From: Mycogone perniciosa
Lineage: Eukaryota > Ascomycota > Sordariomycetes > Hypocreales > Hypocreaceae
Length of the DNA: 64,000 nucleotides
Direction: 5' to 3'
Assembly: GCA_025331125.1 (NCBI GenBank)
Contig: JAOALB010000081.1
Span: 182,598-246,597 of the forward strand
Shown: piece by piece, positions 1 through 11,563 of the stretch
Position numbering within the stretch: position 1 is the stretch's first letter
How the letters are laid out: every line of letters starts with the position of its first letter
Program-made: the position numbers and the translations under genes
Notes under the pieces: generated by a model
Told to the model about the DNA's origin: nothing
Databases searched by the model: none
The model's input: the letters and a program-made list of their open reading frames with translations, nothing else

Positions 1-58
1 GGAGGCATTTGATTGGAGGCAATGCGTGGAACGTTTGGACGCGGGCTTATCTGATCCG

Positions 59-87
59 TTTGTCTGTCTGTTGTCTGTCTGTCTGTC
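59..87. repeat. TCTG tetranucleotide microsatellite
   Basis: About six imperfect TCTG/TGTC units are visible, interrupted by one extra TG step. A related stretch of TCTG/TG units lies at about 473-500. Confidence 0.8.
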
Positions 88-2983
88 AACAACACCACGA
101 AGCTGTCTTGTCTGAAGCAACTGTTTTGTGTTGTGTTTTGCAATCTCTTCTCGGCCCTTTCTTCATTTTCTCCTGACGCGACCATGTCTAGACTACTCTG
201 TCCTCCTTGCTAGTTTGCATTTCCCCCAATACTATGAGCATTCCATCACAATGACAGAATTGATGAGACGAAGGAGAGCAACTTCATTCTGCAGCAACCA
301 GCAACGCCCCCTGGTCAAAAGCAGGGGGTCTGTTCCTTGTAGGTTCGAGCTTGTGCCTTGCATACTCCGTATTACTCCGTAGGCGATTTCAGGTTTTTCT
401 GATCCTGACTCAGGGGACGTGCATTCCCCACGCCGCGTACGCATATGGTTTATGCCGCCTAAATTGGACGTCGGTCTGTCTGTGTCTGTGTGCGTGCGTT
501 TGCATGTATGATACATATGATACGAGTGCTTGGTACGGAGCACGGAGTAGCATTCTGTACAACATGCTCGTGAGCATATGCATTGTTTCGTAGTATTTTC
601 AAATTTTGACTAAGCATTCCGCATGTTCAGGACACGATTAACTCCCATCCTTCCCTGAAGTTAATATGTCCTCCATTATCACTATCATTAATATTATCTC
701 TCTCCTTCTACTGCTAGCCTGTCTCGGCCCGGCCGCCACTCTCCGGATCGGCGCGTGGATGATACGGGGAACTCCGTAGAGAAACATACTCGTAAGCAAA
801 CAAACAAAAAACACCGAAGGGTCTAAAAACGTGGGTAATAGCATCTGCTCATTTCCTTTTCCCACTTCGCTCTGTTGCCCGATTATAGTGTCTACCACTC
901 CATATTAGGGTAGGGCACGGAGTAAGTACTAGCAATAATATCTCCTCCGTCCTTGAACCAAACACACCAACAATGCAAGATACCAATGGCTTCTCTGATA
1001 AGACTTTGCTACGGAACCAACCAACACAAGTCATGACGAGTACAACCCCATAGCAAAAGCAACTACTTCGTATACTTCATGTTTTCTTTTTTGTAACACC
1101 ATTTCTGACTAGAGAATTTTTCATCCCTTCAACTGTTGTGTTTCGACATTGCATTTGTGGCCGGCTGCCAAGCAACCAAGCAGCCAAACAAATTCTTCAA
1201 ATCCGTAGGGAGTACTACCTTGGCCACTACTACAGTGTGCATGATGCGTGTTAACCGAGTGCAACTCAACCATTTGCTTCTTCTTCGTCTTGTCGTTTTT
1301 TACTTATTGGATATGTCGAGGGCGCAGCTCCGTGGCGTGATGTTTGCAGCTTCACCGGCCAGCCTACCCTGTTGTTGGTCTGCAACTTTGATAGTAATGT
1401 GTCTCGAATATGCACATCACATTAAATGTCTTCTTTTCTCTCATTTTTCTTTCTTTTTTTTTTTACGTAGGTCTCAACTACAAACGACTTCTCTCAGGTT
1501 CGGAAACCCCCTTGTCTGTCTCGTTCCGTCTCAGGCCGTTTCTCTAGTGCTATTCGCAAAAAAAAAAAGCATTTTCGCATGTATGCTGTTTGCCGCGACC
1601 CGCGCATGGATCTCGCCACCTATTGGTAGCCTTGTTGTCACCATTTCAGCTCCTGTGAAAATCCCTTGCATTGAGATGCCGCTCTCCCAACACCCGCTCC
1701 GTGTTCTCTTTTCTCGTTTCGATATAATTTTCGGTAAACATTTGATATGCAGCGATATCCAGGTCGGAATTTAATGGGGTCTCCCTCACTCCCTTTCTAT
1801 GTACTGTTTTGGTGATGAACCTGTGGGGACTTTGGATCTTGTCTCCAGCTAATTTTCTATGACCTTATCATTGTTATCCTATGGCTAGTACTAGCTACAT
1901 CGATTTGCCAGGCTCAACCTCTTAGATTCGCTAGGGAAATCACAGCAACCAATTGGACTGCGTTCCCAACAATGGTCAATAACGCCATTCGTTAATCTCC
2001 CTACTCCGTAGACCTCAGCCGAAAGATGGATTGTGGGGTATCTCCACTACCCCTCACACGGTATCGTTCGTGAACCTTGTCATTGCACAATTATAATGAG
2101 AGTTGATGAGATAGTATGTATCAGTACCTACTCCGTACTCCGTACAGTAATACAGTCTCTTATGAAAGGCCACCGATAATTCTCACCTTCACCATCAAGC
2201 AGCTCCAGCAACTGGTTGTCAGGCATTCGAAGCCAATCTTGAGTTGAGACTCATAGCTGACTGCAGTCCGGCAACGGAGATTTAATGACATTTATGCTGG
2301 TTCTCGGTTCAAGATTTTCTATGCATCGATCAGCCTCCAGGAGCTTTAATGTTTTATTTCCCCAGCTTCCCCCCCTCTGTCGCATCCGTCATGCTGAGGA
2401 TGCAGCAGGACAGCGGTCCGGAAAGCCGCATCAAGAAGTCAGCCACTATGAGCGGAGGGAATACCATTACGGTTGATGTCATCAAAGGCAAGATTTGGCT
2501 CTGCACTTGGTCAAATTAGACAAACCAAGCAAGCCTTCGTCACATGGGGCCATTGGATAGGGTTATCCTGTCGGAGGCTATCCGATGTGCCAGAGCCTCC
2601 ACCCCAGCATGCAGTGTGCTGAGACATGCATCTTCGCATCGGTGAACGCCCGTAGTCAATTAGCAGAATGCTACGACGCGGCGATGCAAGTGCCTACGCT
2701 GCTACGTAGGATCATCTAGATGCTTCCAATATTCCGCGTTAATGCAAGGACGGCAGCGTTCGGCGACTTGTTCGCGCCGCTCCCGCGATAAAATGTCATA
2801 TTAGTGTCAGCTTAGTAGTACTTGCGCAGCAAACTTTGATAATTCTCTTTATTCTAACGATATGAGAAGTATTACTCCGTACTACGTTTCCTATTGGTTG
2901 CCTAGTTGTGCACGGGTGCTACTGGAGAATGTAGATAATTATTAATCTTATATTTCCTACGTGTTCTCTACTATTCAATACAG

Positions 2984-2999
2984 TACTCCGTACGGAGTA
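2984..2999. repeat. Perfect 16-bp palindrome TACTCCGTACGGAGTA
   Basis: Two copies of the recurring 9-mer, one per strand, overlap by two bases and make an exact inverted repeat. It is the only head-to-head exact pair I found in the window. Confidence 0.9.
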
Positions 3000-4604
3000 G
3001 GGTGCGAAATAATGCAGTTCTTTAACAATATGAAGTACAGTGCATTACCAGAGACACTGATGCATAATACTCCGATTGCGGCCAATATGCTGCACGCACC
3101 TAAAGGAGTAGCAAATAATACCCAGTGGAGTAATGTTCTATTGATGCTTCAGGAGATGGTAGGCAGAAACAAGCAACGCGTTCACCATAACATGTACTCC
3201 GTATACATTACACAGACAACCCATCCAAAAACTGGGCAGAAGACGTAAGCACTTAACTCCTAAGCATAAGCGCATAGAGATGAAGGAACAGCAACTTGTC
3301 GTTTCGGAGTTGGTGTAAATGTATTATCTCCGATATTCAGGCGTGCATAAGGGGATAGTACCATTTATCTCTGCTCTAGGGGGAAGTATTAATGGGTCAA
3401 GAAAAGAAACGTTTTCTGCAGTTTCAAAAACAAGGTGGAATGCCTCGACGGCTGCGGAGTATGTGGAGAGGAGAGAGCTTTGTGGGAAATGTGCTCGTTT
3501 TGGAGCGTTTTATAGCGCCATTCGTGGCCGAATAAGGGAGAATGTCCTGTCCAGAAGAGGAAATGTTGTGACAACGTGCATTGGTGCGGCCCGACAATAG
3601 GCGATCCATTGGGGGTGTTTTGCATCAGGGGCGGAAACTGATAGAATCCCACACAGTGCAGTGCACACGATAAACAGGGTTGTACTTCTCCATTTTATCG
3701 CATAGACAGAGTACTCCGCAAATACTCCGTATTATGGGCCTGATTCACTTGAGCACGCGAGACAGCCGAGTGGAGGTGATTGGCAGTGATGGGCAGTGAT
3801 GGGCAGCCGGAATGCTGATATCCGAGGTCCTGGAGCTCTCTGATCCTAACACGGGGTACGGAGTGTTAGTACGAGTAGTAGTACTAGTGGTAATTCTATC
3901 ACGTGACCACCAATCGTGACATTGATGATGACGCCTTCGAACAGGAACTAACTGCCGGTACGTACCTTCGGTTTTCAAGGCACCCTGCACTAGTCCGTTT
4001 CCGGACCAAGGTGTGTGCCTAGTGGATGGAGTCCGCTGAAGCCTTCACCACACAGCCAACCACAGCGCCTAGTCTGGACCCAAGCTTCTCGTTGCTCAGC
4101 TCCGTTCATCTGCACACGCCCAAGGACGTGGGCGGCCCCCATTTTTGGCCTCAGGCTGCCTGTCTGCGCAAACAACTGTGCTGCAGCAGTCTTTTGCTGC
4201 AGAGAGTGATGAGCTGTGTCTAAATGCTGGGCGAGGCTCGCTCCCCTCTTCCGCTGCGTCCTTCGCACACGCCTCTCCCTCCTTCAGAAGTCTCCAGAAG
4301 TCTCCCCCCCCATCCGGCCCGGTGTCACTCACTGCCCTTCTGCTGGTGACGACGCTGGAGCAACATGCTGGGCCACCGCGTGAGTTTAGGCGGCGCAAGC
4401 CCACTGACGGTACCTGCAATTAGTTATCTGGGTACATCCAGCACGAGTACACACTCGTACCATATGTGAGAGAGGAGCAGGACAGCACAGTGGTAGGACA
4501 AGCAGCAATGCCGCTCCCCAGACAAAGCCAACCAGCCAGCCAGCCAACCGGCCAGCCCAGTTGTGGTAAGACTGCAGAGCACTGTAAGCTTTGCCCCGTG
4601 CCTC

Positions 4605-4738
4605 CCACCCTCCCTCTGCTGCGCTCGCGCGCTCTCGTCCTCTCTCACTCTCTCTTCCTTCTGCTCCCCCCTTCTCGCGCTCTCTCTTCCTCTCTCCTCT
4701 TCTCTTTTCCTCTCTCCCATCGTCCTTTTACTATATAA
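4605..4738 (+). promoter_or_regulatory. CT-rich tract and TATA box of the acidic-protein gene
   Basis: A pyrimidine tract of alternating CT/TCC units runs from about 4605 to 4728. It is followed directly by TATATAA at 4732-4738, about 100 nt before the ATG at 4835. A CT block just upstream of the transcription start is typical of strongly expressed filamentous-fungal genes, so the gene is probably well expressed (inference). Confidence 0.7.
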
Positions 4739-4834
4739 GCCTCCTGTTCCCCCACTGTTGTTGGGAGCATCCCCCAGCGCCGTCTACAACCACCCAATCG
4801 CAACTCCATCCTACAAATACCACCCATAATCATA

Positions 4835-5753
4835 ATGTCTACCCGCAAGCGAGGGCGCGAGGATGAGGAGGAAGAGCTTGTCTCCCTCCCCGAAGAAGAT
4901 GACGGTGAGGAGGAAGAGGAGTAAGTTGATCCTGTCTCCCATCATTGCGTTTTGATGAAGCTCGCCTTGTCGCGATACACGCGCAGCATTATCAATTCGT
5001 CGCTATTGTTCATAGACCTGCAGCTAGCTAGCTATGCGTGTGGGGGTTGTCTCGCGCTCATGGTGACAGCTCTGGATATCGCACCTTGCCATCTCGGATC
5101 TCGTGTCAAAACGTATACTAACAAGATGTGATTAGATACATCTCTACCGGAGATGAAGATGAAGGCGAAGATGATGAAGACGCCGAAGAGGAATATGATG
5201 ATGAAGAGGGCATTGAGGAGGCTGAAGCCGAAGGCGCCGAGGAGGCCGGGACGAACGGTGTGAATGGTAAGCCAGACTCTCCGCCCACCAGCACCGCTTT
5301 CCCACCCCCTGTTCTATCTCCGTCTGGTCGCATTCTTGACGCGATCATGCGCGCCTTGTTGAACATTTCGCGCTCTCCTGCCCTCCTTCGATTTTGCGAG
5401 GTGTCGCATTAACCGCAAGCTTGACACTGGCCACTGACGCATCTCTAGGCCACCATCCACCCGCAAAGAAGCGCAAGACGTCTGAGGCATCCGACGAGGA
5501 GATCCCCAACGGCGATGCTGCCGAGGAAGAGGAGGGACAAGAAGCGGAGGAAGAGGCCGAGGATGCCGAGGACGCTGATGATGCTGAAGATGCCAATGGC
5601 GTCGAAGACGAGGCCAATGGTGATGACGGCGAGGAGGAGACCGCTGAGGTCTCTGCCCCAGTCAAGGCTGTTAAGGCACCTGAGGTGCCTGATGTCCCTC
5701 ATGCGACAGAGACCCCAGAGCCCAAGGCGGTCACTGCCGGAGGAGATGAATAA
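4835..5753 (+). CDS. Acidic low-complexity nuclear protein, three exons
   Basis: Predicted exons are 4835-4920, 5136-5266 and 5449-5753, giving 173 aa. The first intron has a GTAAGT donor and a perfect TACTAAC branch point at 5116-5122. The second has a GTAAGC donor and a CTCTAG acceptor. The protein begins MSTRKRGRED and is dominated by Glu/Asp runs, with Ala/Asp/Glu repeats in the last third. A short basic patch, PAKKRKTS, early in exon 3 looks like a nuclear localisation signal. I see no folded domain. Acidic proteins of this shape are often histone or ribosome-assembly chaperones, but the CHZ motif of the Chz1 family is not evident, so the function stays open. The TATA box and CT tract suggest high expression. 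Exon structure is well supported; identity is not. Confidence 0.8.
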
Positions 5754-6660
5754 AGTAATTGCGATTCGTCATCGCGACATCTTCTGTTGAGGGCCGCGCT
5801 GCATTCATTAATGCGTGGCGTCTCGTGTGCTTTTGGTTGGTAATTTAAGCTTTATTGGAATAGCTATCTACTCATGTTCATGTTTCGATTTGACTGTTTA
5901 TTCAGGTGCACGCTGCTATGAAGCCATTCTAACGAAGATTTACCAAGTATGAGGCGCCCAATTGCATTAAGCATTATCATTTATTATGGACTGCAATCAT
6001 TAATGCGTTGCAGTGGCCATATTAATGAAGCCTGGCTAGATTGAAACCAACCATTCCTCTGTAGCAGTCGTAGCATTATTATCCGGAGGTCATATCGGCC
6101 CGTGCCGGGCGATGAAACCACTTGGGACAAAGTTTGCCTTTCATTGCTCTAAGAGAAGCCTCGAGAGCGAGGATACTATTACTTGGAAGATGACATTTAA
6201 ATCATTGGGATCTAAAATAACTCTTTTTCGATCATATAGAAGACCAGGGATGAACTGCTAAGGTTAGAACACTGGGGACAGTGTCCTATCGCACTCAATC
6301 GGATGGGATGTTTGTTCGCTTCGAGTGCATCTCAGCTGACGATCCTATTCACACTTCTCTCGAGATAGCGCATATTTCCCCAAGGGTTTATATACTAGGT
6401 GCTAGTAGGAATCCGCGGGATTAGATTACAATGACAACGACGAGATTGACAACGAGATAAATAGTAAGATTATATATAGAGAGTACAGACTTATATTTTA
6501 CTGGATTTTTGTTTGATACTATAAGAGCCAGGATACTATTATCTGATATCTTGAGTATAGTATAGCAATTCACTAAAAAAGAAAAGAAAAAAACGCCAAA
6601 TGCTACTGTAAATCATCCACCAACCAATTGTCCTCATCATCACGGCGATCGTCGTTATCG
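5754..6660. other. Intergenic, no gene seen
   Basis: Increasingly AT-rich sequence lies between the acidic-protein gene and the minus-strand coiled-coil gene. It presumably holds both 3' ends, with A-rich sequence at 6573-6596. No RNA gene or repeat was recognised. Confidence 0.5.
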
Positions 6661-7464
6661 TCACTGTGATTCGTCATTATCATCACGATCATGGTCGTCA
6701 TCCTTCCCCTTGATGGCTTTAGCAACCTTCTCCATAGCGGCAGCCACCCTCTCCATTTCAGTCCGGACCCATGCAACTTGCTCTCTCCCCGCGTTCTGGA
6801 TCATCTCAAGTTGCTTTTCAAGCTGTTCAAAGCGCTGAGCAATCTTTTTTTGGACGTTCTTGATTTCTGTTTGGGTAATGATGATCTCTGCATTTCCTGC
6901 TATTACCCTCTCCAGATCGTTTTTAATTTTATCAATCTCTGCCTGAGTGCTGTTCCGGAAAAGCTGTGGGGATTGTGGCCGTGGGCTTTCGAGCACTCGT
7001 CGTTGAGATTTGGAGGCTAAAGGGGACTCGACTGGCTTATCAGCAAAACCAACTGACCGAGGCTGTTTGGCCGTAAGCGTCTCCGATGACTGTCGTGAAT
7101 GATTCGATTGGCTGCCAGAGGGTAAATTCTGGTGAACCTCGTTGAGATTGATGGATTTTGGGAGCTTCCAGCCAACAGTGGGTACTGTTGTCTTCGCAAT
7201 CACGTCGCTTGTGGTGTCCTTCTTGCTCTGTAGTCGCGGCTGCTTCTTTTTATGTTGGTAAGGGCTTGAGCTATTGTCTTCCTGACGATCACGTTTTCGA
7301 TCATCACTACTTGCAGAACGCTGTGTCGCAAAGGGAGGTACCTCGATATCGGTGGGATACAGTCGGTGGCTGGCTCTGTATGTCTGATATGTACTCGGAG
7401 GAATCTTGCCGTCGGCATCAGCATAAGGCTGACGAGCCTTGCCTTTCTTATCCTTGTCTCTCAT
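6661..7464 (-). CDS. Unknown basic protein with C-terminal coiled coil
   Basis: An uninterrupted 267-aa frame starts at an ATG (MRDKDKKGKA). The first 170 residues are polar and disordered, with Ser/Pro/Gln stretches and a basic patch near residues 72-82 that resembles a nuclear localisation signal. Residues about 175-252 show heptad-like spacing of Ile/Leu/Val with charged residues and no proline, so a coiled coil is likely. The tail is Asp/Lys-rich (KGKDDDHDRDD). I do not recognise the family. It has no detectable intron and sits next to AT-rich DNA, which fits a lineage-specific gene or a degenerate element-derived gene. The length of the open frame and its biased composition support it being real or recently real. 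Confidence 0.55.
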   Translation of the reverse strand: MRDKDKKGKARQPYADADGKIPPSTYQTYRASHRLYPTDIEVPPFATQRSASSDDRKRDRQEDNSSSPYQHKKKQPRLQSKKDTTSDVIAKTTVPTVGWKLPKSINLNEVHQNLPSGSQSNHSRQSSETLTAKQPRSVGFADKPVESPLASKSQRRVLESPRPQSPQLFRNSTQAEIDKIKNDLERVIAGNAEIIITQTEIKNVQKKIAQRFEQLEKQLEMIQNAGREQVAWVRTEMERVAAAMEKVAKAIKGKDDDHDRDDNDESQ

Positions 7465-9270
7465 GTTTACTGGCGTTGAGGCGATGTTGTGGTGGGTAAA
7501 ATGATATCAGGTTTGTGGTGCCTGATATCGATAAAGTTGCAAAGAGAAAAAATGGAAAAGAGGAAAAGAAGAAAAATAGAGTCAAGGGAAACTATATATA
7601 GGGGCATTAGTTCACCGCCTTGAAAGTGCAAGAAAAGTAAACTGATATAAGCTATAGGCTGACAGCTGGCCGTCAGTTGTTCTGTTAATCTCCCTTGAAT
7701 AGCGTTGCCTAAAGACCTAGGCAACATGACCATACATTGTTCTTGCCTTACGTCTCAGCATCCACTGACTCATCCATTAACCCTGTTCCCAGAACACTTT
7801 GTTTAAATGCTGACCAGAATGCCTCTTCTGACCATTTAACTAGTCGAGAAATACCTGCAAAAATTTGGTAAGGCCAAGCACACTATCACTGGAACCAACC
7901 ATGACACTCTGTAGGATAATCTATACAGTACTGGTTAACTATGAAATAGGAAGAGACTGGAAGACTATAAATTTACTGGTTTCATGGAAAGTCTTTTGAG
8001 CGTGGCAACGAAATACCAGGAATGGCCGACGACGATTAGTCCTGGGAGGAATGATACAGCGCAATCTGCAGGCAGACAACTGAGCTGAGCCCTCTGCCAG
8101 GTTGCCATCTAAAGTATGCTCTTATTAAAGCCCCCTTCCTTCTTTGTTTCAATAGATACGGCGATTGGTCGATCGACGAGGGGCATAAAGCTTGTGTGGT
8201 TGATTGAATATACAGACCGCATAGGTAGACTATCGATGATTTGTGCTATTATATAGTTTAAACTAAATGGTATATTATTTTACTTCTATTTAGCTATTAT
8301 CTGTTTCATTATATAAGTTACCTATAATATATAGAAGCCTATTAAGGAAGGAACTGACTTTTATTATTAGGGGTAGCGTTGTAGTTATTTATAGTAATAA
8401 AGGTAATATAGAATAATAAAAGTATTTCAGTGTAATCTATAGCTATAAGAGTAATCTATAGCTATAGGAGAAATCTATTATCCAGCAATATCGGGTCCTA
8501 AAAGGAATGCCACCTAAATTAAAATATATTTTGGATTTATATTTAGAACTATAAGCGTAAAGAGCGATGTTTCCTTCAAGTGAGTGTTGTTTGAGTTGCG
8601 GGAAAGGGGAAGAAGATAAAAACGTCTATTACTCGTGTACAATTCATAAATCGTGTTGTACCGGAGCTGTCAATTTACTTCTCGATCGCCAGGATTATGA
8701 AGACTTGGAGAATATAGGTAAACTTCCCCAGCTGGGAGCTTTCCATCCGATATAATATTGGCCGCCTAGGGTGCCTTTAATCTTTTCCTAGTTTCTAGTT
8801 AGCTTCAGTTAAGAGGATTCCTCGCGTATTACGGAGTACTATTGCGCTCAATAGCTAGATCCGACATTATACCTGCTGGCTTCCCAGCTCGTAAAATAAC
8901 AGAGCAACTTAGGAGCAATATAATGGAATATTATTTTAGACATACAAAAAATAGAACCCTATAGGCATTTCGAATTTACTATTTATACCGATTTTGTCGT
9001 TTCTCACCAGGCGACATGATCTCTATACCTAGGTAGTCGACGTGTGAGAGCGCCAATTTAGGGGGCTGTCACTGGCTTAGTCATCACAGATCGTGACCAC
9101 CCTAGCATGGCATTTTTGGCCAACCACCAGGCGGAAGGACAACTATCAAGCTCCAGACGCGAAACCCCAACTTCAACACGCTCCTTTGTCGCCGGAACTG
9201 TTGCGGTTTGCGCGTTTTATCCTGTCAGCGTCCCTATTTGTCTTGTTTGTGCCTGGTGCATACAGAAAAA
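7465..9270. other. AT-rich intergenic region with a small tandem duplication
   Basis: From about 8200 to 9000 the sequence is strongly AT-rich with frequent TATA/TAG steps. A unit close to TAATCTATAGCTATAAGAG is repeated twice near 8430-8475, followed by a partial third. One 62-codon frame at 8567-8755 encodes a Cys-containing peptide with six cysteines, but nothing supports its expression. An exact TACGGAGTA lies at 8830-8838. Confidence 0.5.
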
Positions 9271-10082
9271 ATGGCGCCCCCAAAGTCTTCCAAGGACAAG
9301 TACTCGGTCATCCTGCCGACATACAATGAGAGGAAAAACCTCCCTATCGTAACTTGGTTGCTGAACCGCACGTTCACAGAGAGGTAGGTGTCCAATGCAT
9401 ATAATTATGCTGAATTGTGGCCCTCCATGGACAAAAGAACACGTGTGCTGATTTTAACCGCAGTGGCCTCGATTGGGAACTCATCATCGTCGACGACGGC
9501 TCCCCCGACGGAACGCAAGAGGTTGCCAACCAGCTCGTCAAGGCCTACGCTCCGCACGTCGTCCTCAAGCCCCGTGCCGGCAAGCTGGGCCTCGGCACGG
9601 CCTACGTCCACGGCCTCCAGTTCACGACAGGCAACTTTGTCATCATCATGGACGCCGACTTCAGCCACCACCCCAAGTTCATCCCGCAGATGGTCGCCGT
9701 GCAGAAGAAGGCCAACTACGACATCGTCACCGGCACACGTTACGCCGGCAATGGCGGTGTGTTCGGCTGGGACCTCAAGCGAAAGTTCGTCAGCCGCGGG
9801 GCTAACCTGTTCGCCGATACGGTGCTGCGACCAGGTGTGAGCGACCTCACTGGCAGCTTCCGCCTGTATAAGAGGAGTGTGTTGGAGAAGGTTATTTCTA
9901 GCACAGAGAGCAAGGGATACACGTTCCAGATGGAGATGATGGTTCGTGCCAAGGCTATGGGCTGCTCTGTAGCCGAGGTGCCCATTTCTTTCGTGGACCG
10001 AGTGTACGGAGAGAGCAAGCTAGGCGGCGACGAGATTGTCGAGTATGCCAAGGGTGTGTTTTCGCTGTGGCTCAAGGTTTAA
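9271..10082 (+). CDS. DPM1: Dolichol-phosphate mannosyltransferase catalytic subunit
   Basis: Exons 9271-9383 and 9464-10082 give 243 aa. The intron is 80 nt, GTAGGT to CCGCAG. The enzyme transfers mannose from GDP-mannose to dolichyl phosphate at the ER membrane, making the donor for N-glycan, O-mannose and GPI-anchor synthesis. The GT2 fold is clear: the N-terminal nucleotide-binding segment YSVILPTYNE (11-20), IIVDDGSPDGT (45-55), and the metal-binding D101-A-D103 within DADFSHHP. The protein ends at FSLWLKV without a C-terminal membrane helix. It is therefore the human/fission-yeast type, which needs DPM2/DPM3-like partners for anchoring, unlike the S. cerevisiae type. It is convergent with the SDR gene; the stops are 183 bp apart. 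Confidence 0.95.
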
Positions 10083-10265
10083 GGGACGAATGTAAGATGA
10101 TTATATGAGTTGTATGGGTGGAAAGGCTGGCGTTACGGCGGGAAACATAGTCCCGTTTTCTACATTAATCAATTAGGAGCATTTCCAGTCCCGTTTTCAT
10201 GTTAGCAATAGTAGGTTCACGTTATGATATTACGAGTTATGTCATTGGCCTCACCTCCTCCCTCA

Positions 10266-11210
10266 TCACATATTTCTGCCTCCTGTCACCATGATCGTCT
10301 GGCCCGTCACATAGGAGAACAACGGACTTGCCACAGCAAGGATACTGCTGGCAGCCTCAGTCGCCGTTCCAGGCCGACCTAGGGGGATATCCGCATCAAC
10401 ATTGCCAGCAGCCGCTTCTTTTGCGCTTGTTTGCTTCTGCGGAATACCGAGGCTGATTTTCTCACCCCCAGGCCCCATCACGAAAGCACCATCCTCCTTG
10501 GCCGCCGTAAGACGAGTAGAAATGCGTCCAAAGGCAACGGCATTTGCACGAACACCAAACGCAGGCCCCCACTCCTTCGCAATGGTCTTGGTGAAACCAG
10601 TAACGCCCGCCTTCGCAAGCGCATAGTTGATCTGCCCTGCGTTGCCGTGAACACCAGACGTGGAAGAGACGTTGATAATGCAGCGCGGCTCGCCGTCCTT
10701 GACGCGGAAGTAAGGCGCCGCCTCGCGCACGACGTTGAATGGCGCGGTGCAGTGCAGAGCGATGATGGTCTCCCACTGTTTATCTGTCATCTTGTGGATC
10801 ACGCCGTCCCATGTGTAGCCGGCGTTGTTGGCGATGATGTGGATCTTGCCGTTGCCGAACTCTGCAGCTTTGGCGATGAGGGTTTTGATGTAGGCGCTGT
10901 CCAGAATGTCGCCTGGGACGCTGATGGCTTTCCCGCCGTTTTTGTTAATGCCATCAGCGACATTGGCGGATTTCTCTGCAGAAGATGTGAGTATCATCAA
11001 TCCAAGTTGGAGGAGTCTTTATCTCTTGAGAATGGGAGACATACTTGCGTCGATGTCAGCGACGACTACTTTGGCGCCTTCATTGGCGAAGAGACGGGCT
11101 GCTTCAGCACCGATTCCTTGTCCGCTGCCGGTGATGATGGTCACTTGCCCAGCTAGCAAGCCCTTGGGATAATTGAGGTGGCCGGCGACTTGGGAGACTC
11201 TGTCCGCCAT
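10266..11210 (-). CDS. Short-chain dehydrogenase/reductase (3-oxoacyl-ACP reductase-like)
   Basis: Exons are 11210-11045 and 10975-10266 on the minus strand, 291 aa. The intron is 69 nt, GTATGT to CTGCAG, and junction codon AAG keeps the frame. The Rossmann dinucleotide motif TGSGQGIG is at 27-34, NNAG at 105-108, the catalytic Ser in INVSS at 159-160, and the YALAK catalytic pair at Tyr173/Lys177. The end, VTGQTIMVTGG, matches the usual SDR C-terminus. It is a classical NAD(P)-dependent SDR closest in style to FabG-type 3-oxoacyl reductases; the true substrate cannot be read from the sequence. A Lys/Ala-rich insertion lies between the catalytic region and the C-terminus. The start MADRVSQ was chosen because it gives a compact N-terminus just before the first beta strand. 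Confidence 0.9.
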
Positions 11211-11563
11211 AATGTTGATGGTTAGCGAGGTGGAAGCAATCAGGAAGCCGAGGTTCCAGATCGTCAAGGTCTCGGACGGCCCGCGGTGGGGTACTCCGGT
11301 CTTACGGGATTGAAGCCGAAATAACAAAACCCCAGATCAGGGTGACCTGAGATAGTTTCTTCAATATCCCTACAGAGTAGTAATGCTACGATAATTGGCA
11401 GTTTAAAATATGAAACATCAATATTAAAGGCTCTACTTCCTTGTTGCAATCACATTTACGAAGTATAGTATAGATAGCATAAATACACTCCGCTGTCAAT
11501 TAATACCTGAACACCATGATTAACTTTGTCGAAATGGATCCTATCGAGTACTTGGATTGATAT
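11211..11563. other. Short intergenic segment
   Basis: This is the promoter side of the minus-strand SDR and the 3' side of the minus-strand TRAPPC12 gene. It contains one TACGAAGTA-like variant of the recurring motif near 11458. Nothing else was recognised. Confidence 0.5.

Larger units (their letters stand above)
1..4604. other. Gene-free region rich in the TACTCCGTA motif
   Basis: No open frame here shows a recognisable domain, a plausible splice pattern or coding-like composition; the long frames contain simple-sequence translations. The stretch holds a TCTG microsatellite near 59-87, several T-rich tracts, and ten exact copies of TACTCCGTA or its complement between 363 and 3731. One pair of copies forms a perfect palindrome at 2984-2999. 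It is probably intergenic DNA upstream of the acidic-protein gene at 4835. Confidence 0.6.

Noticed and set aside
1136..1774. 212-codon plus-strand frame
   Set aside because: Low-complexity Leu/Phe/Ser text derived from T-rich sequence, no domain, no promoter; treated as chance.
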